Of a stretch of DNA of 20,256 nucleotides, positions 14,088 to 20,256 are shown one piece after another (positions within the stretch are counted from its first letter, which is position 1; each line of letters starts with the position of its first letter). The DNA is taken from the NCBI GenBank assembly GCA_030447945.1, contig JAUJNV010000046.1:1-20256 (forward strand). The letters run 5' to 3'. The notes under the pieces are model-generated. The model made no database searches and was not told the DNA's origin. It worked only from the letters and a program-made list of their open reading frames with translations. A program made the translations under genes and the position numbers. The DNA is from Fimbriimonas sp. (GTDB lineage Bacteria > Armatimonadota > Fimbriimonadia > Fimbriimonadales > Fimbriimonadaceae).

Positions 14088-14269
14088 CCGTGCGTGAACC
14101 CCGGCGCTAACGATCGGGAGCCGCAGGCGGAGCCACAGGACCGCGCCCCGCCCGGCGGCGCGGGTGCCTTGATCTCTTCAGCTTTCGCGGCCGGTTCTCC
14201 GCAACCGATGAGGGCTCCTAGCAGAAGGGTGGCCAAGGGAGGGCAAATCATGTGACGAAGGCAGTTCAT
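14084..14269 (-). CDS. Small lipoprotein, unknown function
   Basis: ATG 14269, preceded by GGAGAAAG at good spacing, gives [20 protein letters not shown] followed by lipobox LIGC and a mature part of about 35 residues ([18 protein letters not shown]). As written the frame ends at 14084, its TGA overlapping the next ATG. An alternative with one base shifted after PPGG gives a Pro/Ala-rich tail ending APDR at 14107, which looks more natural for such a protein; I cannot choose between them. It should be lipid-anchored outside the inner membrane. It lies 61 bases after the pseudopilin stop. Confidence 0.55.
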   Translation of the reverse strand: MNCLRHMICPPLATLLLGALIGCGEPAAKAEEIKAPAPPGGARSCGSACGSRSLAPGFTHG

Positions 14270-14330
14270 ACTCTTTCTCCAAAGAGTGGGGAGGCGTTCC
14301 AACGTCCCCACTTGATGCATCCGGTCAGAC

Positions 14331-15119
14331 TTAGTCTTGGCAGGACATGTCGGAGCTCCACGGGTAGCAGACCTCCCGGAAGAAGCGGTACTGGCAGTCG
14401 CCGGGCCCGCGCGTCCGAGGCGTACGGCCAATGTCCATCATGCTGAGCAGATCGCCTTTCTGCGGTTCTTGGCACTGCCGTCGAACCGGACCACGTTCAT
14501 GCTGTCGTTGTAGCGGAAGGCCAGGCGGTTGATCTCGTTGTTGACACCGGTGAAATTGTTGTAGTTCTCGTAGGCGTCAGCCCCGGCCACCCACCACGCG
14601 TTCATCGCCACCGACACCGCTTTATTGTTCCGAACCCTCGTAGAGCAAGATCCGCCGGAGGGTGCTTGAGCGCCGAAATGTTCCAGGCGCCGACGCTGAA
14701 TGGGGCGACGCACACGACAGCTCCGTAAACGGAGATTCCGTAGCTCTTGTTGGCGTACTCCAGGTCCGGATTCTGGGGGGTCTTTGTCCAAGCATCAGTG
14801 GCGAGGGTGCCCTGGCGCCTTGAACAGGCCCTCGCTCTTGATGTAAGGCATCAGCCAGCCCGACCAGGTAAACGGCTGGTACGAGGTCTGCTCGCCGACC
14901 AGTCGGTGTCCTTGATCGCCATGTCGTCGTTGTCGTTGCCGTACATGTGGTACGCCAGGCCGAGCTGCTTGACGTTGCTGGAGGGAGCCTGCCGACTTCG
15001 CGGCATTTTCGCCTGGGCGAACACGGGGAAGAGGATGGCGGCGAGGATCGCGATGATCGCGATCACGACGAGGAGCTTTCGATGGCGAAACCAACGGATT
15101 GAGAAGAGCGAGATCGCAA
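14331..15119 (-). CDS. Type II secretion/pilin-like pseudopilin (H-X9-DG family), several frameshifts
   Basis: TTG 15119 follows GGGAGG by five bases and gives MRSRSSQSVGFAIE, then the prepilin helix LLVVIAIIAILAAILFPVFA, so prepilin peptidase should cut between G and F. Pieces in different frames follow: SNVKQLGLAYHMYGNDNDDM, then SYQPFTWSGWLMPYIKSEGL, then SVAMNAWWVAGADAYENYNN and RLAFRYNDSMNVVRFDGSAK. This is the DUF1559-like H-X9-DG end, with Tyr in the His position. One more shift gives SMMDIGRTPRTRGPGDCQYR and VCYPWSSDMSCQD, ending at TAA 14331-14333. At least five indels are needed (for example an extra AA at FAIE-LL). Protein signal persists between breaks, which points to assembly error or very recent damage. 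About 260 residues when repaired. Confidence 0.75.
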
Positions 15120-15200
15120 TGGTGCCTCCCATGGCGACGCACACGCCATGGGGAACAATATACTACGAATTCCCCCGCACGAGTGCTGCCTGAGGGACCT

Positions 15201-16903
15201 TTATCGCGGAGCCGTCAGCACCGGGGAACGGCCACCGGTCGTGAAGTACCTCCAGACGTCGACGGCGTACGGAATGCCCATGCCTTCGAGCTTCCGGTCG
15301 AGCGTGGCCGCCTTTCTGCTCGCGGCGACGGGAATCCGGTTGCGCTTGTTGGCCGGAGCGGCGGCGAGGGCGTAGTGGGCGGCGGCGTACGTCGGCGAGG
15401 CGGCGATGGCGGCTTCGGCGCGGCGGAGGGCGTCGGCGGGCTTCCTCTGGAAAAGCGTCCACGATCGCGAGGCCGGTCAGCGCCGTGCGAGTTCTCGCGC
15501 GCCGTGAGCGCGGCTTCGAACAGCATGCGGGGCGGTGCTCGTGTCGGGCGTCCACATCCTTGGGCTCCAGGCTCGCCGTCTGAGCGAGGGCGATGGACTG
15601 GTTCGCCGAGTCGATGTACGTTTCGTAGCTCGTGGGCTCGGCGAGGAGCGCCTGCTGGAAGTATTTGCGGCTGTCCTCGCAATGGTTCTGGCGGTTGGCG
15701 AGGGCGCTGGAGGAAGCAGTTCACTTCCGGCCGGGGCCCCGCGTCCTTCGCAAGGCCCGCAGAAAGCTCACGAGCACGGAGGTGCGTTGCGCCGGAGGGC
15801 AATGTGGGCTTGGGCGGTCTGTACGCCGAGGTCGTTCGCGTCGTTGAGAATCGCCTGCGGATCGCTTCGTCCGAAGCCGTCTCGGCGCCGCGCTCGACCT
15901 CGATCACGGCGAGGAGCGCGTAACCGTAGGCGTCGGGGGCGCCGAACCGCTTGTGCTGATCCATCGTGAGCGCCGCGTCGGCCAGCCGGCCGGCTCGTTG
16001 AAGGCGTAGCCGAGGCGGTTGACTCATGTCGTTGCGGCGCACGTCCTTGTCGAAAGCGGGCTTCAGGACCTCAATGGCGCGGAGTAGCGTCCGGCGCGCA
16101 CGGCCGCGTCGGCGTAGCGCAGGAGATTATCGCCGGTCGGCTCGCCCGCGCGGTCCACCCGAGATCCAGGCCCTTGCGGCGGGCCTCGGCGGCGGTCTTG
16201 TAGGCGCGGATGACGTTGAGGTTTCCTCGCGAGTACCGCTGACGTTACGTGTGCGGAACGCGCGGTGGAGGCTTACCCCGCCAGCAGATCGAGCGCATCG
16301 GAGTTGTTCGGGTCCGCGGGCGACGGCATCCTCGGCGAACTTTTGCGCCTGATCGAAGACGCCCTTGCCGAGATCGCCCGAGCGAGCACGATGCGCGCGG
16401 CGTTGGACTTAGGATCCGCGCGCAGAGCGATGCGGCCGGCGAGCAGCGCATCGTCCCACTTGCTCTCCTCCAGCAGACGGGTCGCCCTCTTCGATATGGA
16501 ACGGCGCGCCCTTCCCCGCCGTTGTCGATGGTGACGGTGAGCTTCTTGGAGCCGGCGGGGCCCTCGGTCGTGTAGGCCTTGAAGGTCAACAGGACTTGCC
16601 GTCCCCTCCTCCGCGAGCGAATCCACGCGAAACTCGTAGGGCGTGCCGGTGTCGCTGTCCTGCAGGTCGTTGCCCACGTAAAACTCGACCTGATTCACCG
16701 GGGCGGAGGATTGGACGGTCACCTGGAAGAGGCAGCTCGCCGACGAGGGTCTCCTTCCTTGGCGTTGACCTTCAGCACCGCCAGGGGCTGCTTCGGCTTT
16801 TGGACCTTGGCGGGCGGTTTCTGGTCTTTGGCGTCTTTCGCCCTGAGCGGGCGCGGAGGGCGAGACGGGCCAAAAGGGCGGCGAGAAGGAGAAGGGTTCT
16901 CAT
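15201..16903 (-). CDS. Secreted Ig-like/TPR repeat protein, heavily frameshifted
   Basis: ATG 16903 (after TAGGAACG) gives a signal peptide MRTLLLLAALLARLALRA. Then, in shifting frames: KPKQPLAVLKVNAKEGD; an Ig-like strand set, SSAPVNQVEFYVGNDLQD and TGTPYEFRVDSLAEEGT, then KAYTTEGPAGSKKLTVTIDN; and TPR helices RLLEESKWDDALLAGRIALR and ADPKSNAARIVLARA. The last part reads RKAATLDRKLEGMGIPYAVD, VWRYFTTG and stops at TAA 15201-15203. An intact version would be about 565 residues. Around ten indels are needed. The N-terminal fold looks like bacterial Ig domains that modify or bind at the cell surface, and the rest like tetratricopeptide scaffolding. The pseudopilin starts 82 bases downstream, so they may form one operon. 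Function not identified. Confidence 0.6.
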
Positions 16904-16937
16904 GCAACGTTCCTAACGTTTAGTATGACGTTCAAAG

Positions 16938-17004
16938 GGCGTTAGGCGTTGGGCGTTGGGCGTTAGGGAGCCCAGATGACGCCCAACGCCCAACGCCTAA
17001 CGCC
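16938..17004. repeat. Facing heptamer arrays (GCGTTRG type) with perfect 24-bp arms
   Basis: Arm 16938-16961 is the exact reverse complement of 16981-17004, with a 19-base loop. Each arm consists of GCGTTAG/GCGTTGG-type units. It sits between the TPR-protein start and the end of the membrane-protein gene at 16997-17688, whose TAG stop lies inside the right arm. A related trace (GGGCGTTA GGGCGTTG) is at 17710-17725. Confidence 0.92.
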
Positions 17005-17688
17005 AAATCCGATGCTTCCTCCAGTGGGCGATCACCCGCGGGACGTAGCCGAAGAGGTTGAGCACGTCGCAGAGGTCGCGACCACCGTTAAGGCCTTGCG
17101 GCGCGGCGGCGGAGAGGAGGAAGCGAGGTCGTAGACGAGGTAGGAGAGGAAGGCGGCGTTCCCTCCGAGGGCGATCGCGGGAGTCGATCGGCGAGAGTCC
17201 AAGCGGCCCTGGAGGCGGGCGATCCAGATGCTGGAGGCGATCAGCGAGAGCACCCAGCAACCGACGAAGCTAAAGTCCCGGCCGCAGAGCGCTCCGTACG
17301 CCACGGCGGCGACCGGGCCGGGAATGAGCGCCCATACCGGGGCGCCCGCCAGTTGGAGCTCCCGCACCAGCCAAGCCGCAACCGCCAGCACGAGCGGTAG
17401 CATCGCGGCGGAGTAGTTGGCCTCCCGGCGGGTGCCGCGCATCGCGATCCGCATCAGCTCCAGCCCGATCAAGAGTCCGACGACCGCCCCGAGCGCCGGT
17501 CCCACGCCTGACGACGGGAGCGGCTTGGGAAGCAGCGACAACCCCTCCACCATCGCCGCGATGAGCGCGAGGCTGACCACGTACATCGCACCGACGCGGC
17601 GAATGAAGGCGAGCCGAAGGTCGTACCGCTCCTGGGAAACGTTGCCAGGGACCTCCAGAGGTTCGGGGATGTAGTTGGGGACGTACAT
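16997..17688 (-). CDS. Polytopic membrane protein, unknown function (one frameshift)
   Basis: ATG 17688 gives MYVPNYIPEPLEVPGNVSQE and about six or seven hydrophobic spans (for example AMYVVSLALIAAMVEGLSLL, then LGAVVGLLIGLELMRIAM, AAMLPLVLAVAAWLV, FSFVGCWVLSLIASSIWI and AFLSYLVYDLAS). The original frame ends at 17032, but shifting one base near 17110 gives a more natural end, GGRDLCDVLNLFGYVPRVIA then HWRKHRIWR, with TAG 16997-16999. The size and span number resemble Bax-inhibitor-1-like proteins, and the DxxNLF-type C-terminus also resembles that group, but I see no decisive motif. It lies 94 bases upstream of the TPR gene on the same strand. No clear ribosome site precedes the ATG; a C-run is found instead. 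Confidence 0.7.
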
Positions 17689-17843
17689 GGGGGGAGGCGT
17701 TGAGGCCTTGGGCGTTAGGGCGTTGGGGGAGCGTTGCCATTCTGCCAGAGGGAGGCGACGCGCGGTTTGGGAGTGCGGTGCTTTAGCGCCGCTTTCTCTA
17801 GCGCCACCCGCCGCGCGTTCTGCAGACGAGAAGCTGTAGGAGC

Positions 17844-17864
17844 AAGACGGCGTCCGGCCGCCTT
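17844..17864. repeat. GC-rich imperfect hairpin downstream of the M16 gene
   Basis: AAG-A-CGGC pairs with GCCG-C-CTT around GTCCG, one mismatch. It lies about 65 bases after the M16 stop. It may be a terminator or a dispersed repeat; nothing else is seen in 17689-17929 apart from the heptamer trace. Confidence 0.35.
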
Positions 17865-17929
17865 ACGGCAAGCGGCGCTGGATCCAATGGGCAGAGGGTC
17901 GCCGCACTCCCAAGAGGCTTCGATATTCT

Positions 17930-20256
17930 CTACGGCTTCACCTCAACCGGCTCCGGGAGACCTAGATCCTTCAGTTGGGGGAGGATCGTCTTCTTGTCGC
18001 CGACGAGAACGAGCACGCCGCGCTCCAGGGGGATGCCCGCGTTCGCAGCGGCGTTCAGGTCGGCGGCGCGCAAGGTGGCGAGGGTGCGGAGGTCCTCCGC
18101 GAGGCCGGAGAAGGGGCGGCCACTCAGGTAGAGGCCGGCGGCGGCGCCGATCAGGCCCTCGAGGCTGGAGAGGGACTCGACGACGTTCTGGCGCCGCGTG
18201 GACGCCGCCTTGGCCGACTCGGCCTCCGTCACGTCGCCGGTCCGAATCATGCGAAACTCGGCCAGGAACTCCCGGACGGACGCGCCTGTGACGTCCGCTC
18301 GGACGTCGGCCACGGCGGCGAGGAATCCCACGGCGGGATCGAATGAGTAGCTGGAACCCGCGCCGTAGGTGTACCCCTTCGCCTCGCGCAGGTTCGAGTT
18401 CAGGCGGCTGGTGAAGCTGCCGCCCAGGACCGTGCCGAGGGAGAGCAACCGCTCGCGCAAGGGGTCGCCGTAGGCCGGAGCGGGCATCACGAACCGGACG
18501 ACGGTCTGCACCGCGTCCGGGCGATCGACGATGACGACGCGGAGCTTGTCGTTAGCAGGGGAGGGGTAGGCCGCCGGGCCGACGGGCGTGCCGGTGCGTC
18601 GCCAGGCTCCGAAAGCCCGCTCCAGCGCCCGTCGCACCTGCGCTTCGGGCAGGCTTCCCGCGACGAAGAGCGCCGCCCCGTCGGGCCGGAACACCAGCTC
18701 GTGCGCGGCGCGTAGGTCCGCCGGCGTCAGCCGCGCTACCGTCTCCGGCGTACCGGAGATCGGGCGGCCGTAGGGGTGGGCGAGGCCGAAAACCTCACGC
18801 AGGGCGCCCTTGCGCGCCCGCTCGCCCGGGTCGTCCGCCTCCTGCTCGAGACCGGCGATGGTCAGCCGCTGCACGCGCGCCCATTCCTTAGGATCGAAGC
18901 GCGGACGCAGGACGGCCGACGAGGCGAGACTGAGGGCCCGGTCGAAGCTCGAAGCGAGCGAGGACAGAGAAACGATCGTGCCTTCGCGGGACGCACCGGC
19001 GTAGAAGCGGGCTCCGAGGCCCTCCAGCGCCGCCTCGAACGCCCGCGCGTCGAGCTTGCCGGTGCCCTCGTCGAGCATCTCGGCGGCGAGCGCGGCGCGG
19101 CCCGCCTTCTCCGCCGGGTCGAGCGTCGCGCCCCCCTTCAGAGCGAGGTTGAGCGACATCAGCGGCAGGTCGGGTCGCCGCCAGTAGTGGACCTTCAGCC
19201 CGTTCGAGAGGGTCATCTCCACGGGGAGGGGCGGGGTGAAGTCCCGCGGGGGCAGGAGCGGGGGTCGCTGGTCGCGCGGATCTTCCCCGGCCACGGGCGC
19301 AAGGGAGGCGAGGAGCGGACTCTCCGGCTTCGTCTCCTTCGGGAGGACGCGAAGGATCAGCCTGGCTTTGGGATCCAGCACGCGGCGGGCGACGTCGCGC
19401 ACGCCCCGGGTCGTGGCGCGGCGGTAGCGCTCGAGCTCGCGGCGGAACGAGTTCGGCTCGCCGAAGTAGAACTCGAACTCGTTCATCCGGTCCGCTTTCT
19501 CCTGGATGGACTGGAGGCTCGACAGCAGCCCCAGCTCCCGCTTGGCGACCTGCCGTCGCAGCTCCTCGTCCTTGGGACCCTCGCGCCGGAAGCGGGCCAG
19601 CTCGTCGTCGATCGCGCCCTCCAGGCGATCCAAGCTCACGCCCTGGGCCGCGGTCGCGTCCACGTAGAAGAGAGAGCCGAGCATGAGGGACTGCTGAAAA
19701 GCGGCCACGTCCGTCGCGAGCTTGTCGCGGACGACGAGACGCTGGTAAAGGCGGCTGTTGATCCCGTCGGTAAGGGCCGCGGCGGCGAGATCCATCTCGG
19801 CGTCGCCCGGGCGGTAGTAGGGCGGGCTGTGCCAGACCATGATCGTCTTGGCGTAGGCGACCTCGTCGTGCATCGTGACCCGCTTCACGGCCGTGAGCCG
19901 CGCGGGCGGCGCCGGCTTGCGCGGCGGTTCGGGGCCGCGGGGAAGGGTGCCGAAAAGGTTCGCGATAAGGGGCTTGATCGCGTTCCGATCGATGTCGCCC
20001 GCCACCACGAGCGAAGCGTTGTTGGGCACGTAGTAGGTCGCGAAGAACCCCTTCACATCCTCCACGCTCGCCGCCTCCAGGTCGGCGTGCGAGCCGATGA
20101 CGCTCGTGTGATAGGGATGCCCCTCGGGGTACATGAGGCCGCTGATCGCCTCGTACGCCTCGCCGTACGGAGTGTTTTCGGTGCTCTCGCGCCGCTCGTT
20201 GCGCACGACGTCCCGCTGAAGGTCCAGCTTCTCCTTCGTCATCGTCCGCCCCAGAT
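17930..20256 (-). CDS. M16 family metallopeptidase, two-domain, 5' end outside window
   Basis: The open frame reaches the right edge. The ATG at 20242 is internal: the residues around it (LGRTMTKEKLDLQRDVVRNE) correspond to the segment after the HxxEH zinc site, so the zinc site and start must lie beyond 20256. The visible part has the rest of M16 domain 1 (RRESTENTPYGEAYEAISGL, YVPNNASLVVAGDID) with its C-terminal half (GINSRLYQRLVVRDKLATDV). A second M16 pair begins near MTLSNGLKVHYWRRPDLPLM; there the HxxEH is replaced by AAEMLDEGTG, so this half is inactive, as usual for such proteins. SRLNSNLREAKGYTYGAGSS is the conserved R/Y substrate motif. It ends at TAG 17930-17932. These enzymes are usually periplasmic or envelope zinc proteases; the signal peptide is not visible. 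At 775 codons without a break it contrasts with the damaged genes to its left. Confidence 0.95.
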   Translation of the reverse strand, partial: LGRTMTKEKLDLQRDVVRNERRESTENTPYGEAYEAISGLMYPEGHPYHTSVIGSHADLEAASVEDVKGFFATYYVPNNASLVVAGDIDRNAIKPLIANLFGTLPRGPEPPRKPAPPARLTAVKRVTMHDEVAYAKTIMVWHSPPYYRPGDAEMDLAAAALTDGINSRLYQRLVVRDKLATDVAAFQQSLMLGSLFYVDATAAQGVSLDRLEGAIDDELARFRREGPKDEELRRQVAKRELGLLSSLQSIQEKADRMNEFEFYFGEPNSFRRELERYRRATTRGVRDVARRVLDPKARLILRVLPKETKPESPLLASLAPVAGEDPRDQRPPLLPPRDFTPPLPVEMTLSNGLKVHYWRRPDLPLMSLNLALKGGATLDPAEKAGRAALAAEMLDEGTGKLDARAFEAALEGLGARFYAGASREGTIVSLSSLASSFDRALSLASSAVLRPRFDPKEWARVQRLTIAGLEQEADDPGERARKGALREVFGLAHPYGRPISGTPETVARLTPADLRAAHELVFRPDGAALFVAGSLPEAQVRRALERAFGAWRRTGTPVGPAAYPSPANDKLRVVIVDRPDAVQTVVRFVMPAPAYGDPLRERLLSLGTVLGGSFTSRLNSNLREAKGYTYGAGSSYSFDPAVGFLAAVADVRADVTGASVREFLAEFRMIRTGDVTEAESAKAASTRRQNVVESLSSLEGLIGAAAGLYLSGRPFSGLAEDLRTLATLRAADLNAAANAGIPLERGVLVLVGDKKTILPQLKDLGLPEPVEVKP

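Noticed and set aside
17734..18291. Plus-strand ORF opposite the M16 end
   Set aside because: Arg/Gly-rich antisense shadow; no motif.

Overview
The window looks like a piece of a high-GC bacterial chromosome. The best taxonomic hint is a type II pseudopilin with an H-X9-DG-like C-terminus, sitting beside a small lipoprotein gene and a small membrane-protein gene. This combination is familiar to me from Armatimonadota (Fimbriimonadia-like) genomes. It is an inference from gene style only; there is no rRNA or other marker gene here.

Layout. 1-1600: the end of a gene, a 50-bp inverted repeat, and minus-strand pstB followed by a small membrane protein. 1746-5359 (plus): a P1/DmpA-type self-cleaving aminopeptidase, a broken class-III aminotransferase, and a redoxin-TPR protein whose first active-site Cys position is an in-frame TGA followed by a bacterial-SECIS-like hairpin, so probably a selenoprotein. 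5430-6646 (minus): an N-terminal fragment of a disulfide oxidoreductase and a conserved secreted protein of unknown function. 6895-8228 (plus): an ECF sigma factor with its overlapping zinc-finger anti-sigma gene.

8452-13841 is the most island-like part. An intact tRNA-Pro(GGG) lies at 13765-13841 on the minus strand. Two partial copies of its 3' half, from anticodon loop to CCA, lie at 11668 and 8452 in the same orientation. They divide the region into two tandem segments of about 2.1 and 3.2 kb, as expected for nested integrations at a tRNA attachment site. The cargo is a class III nucleotidyl cyclase fused to an NB-ARC-type ATPase (with its C-terminal tail cut off by a stop), a decayed P-loop kinase-like gene, and a two-TM potassium channel with an RCK/TrkA regulatory protein. 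No integrase is visible.

13883-17688 (minus) is a probable envelope cluster: a polytopic membrane protein, a secreted Ig-like/TPR protein, the pseudopilin, a lipoprotein and a small membrane protein. It carries many single-base frameshifts although the amino-acid signal continues across them. 17930-20256 is the 3' part of a two-domain M16 metallopeptidase gene that runs off the right edge.

Two themes run through the window. First, intergenic short tandem repeats with a 7-base period occur at 1698, 6751, 13686 and 16938. They differ in sequence, and two of them are built as facing arrays that form long hairpins. Second, indels and in-frame stops are frequent, several of them at G/C runs. Many of the indels look like assembly errors rather than old decay; the in-frame stops inside the tRNA-bounded segments look more like real decay.
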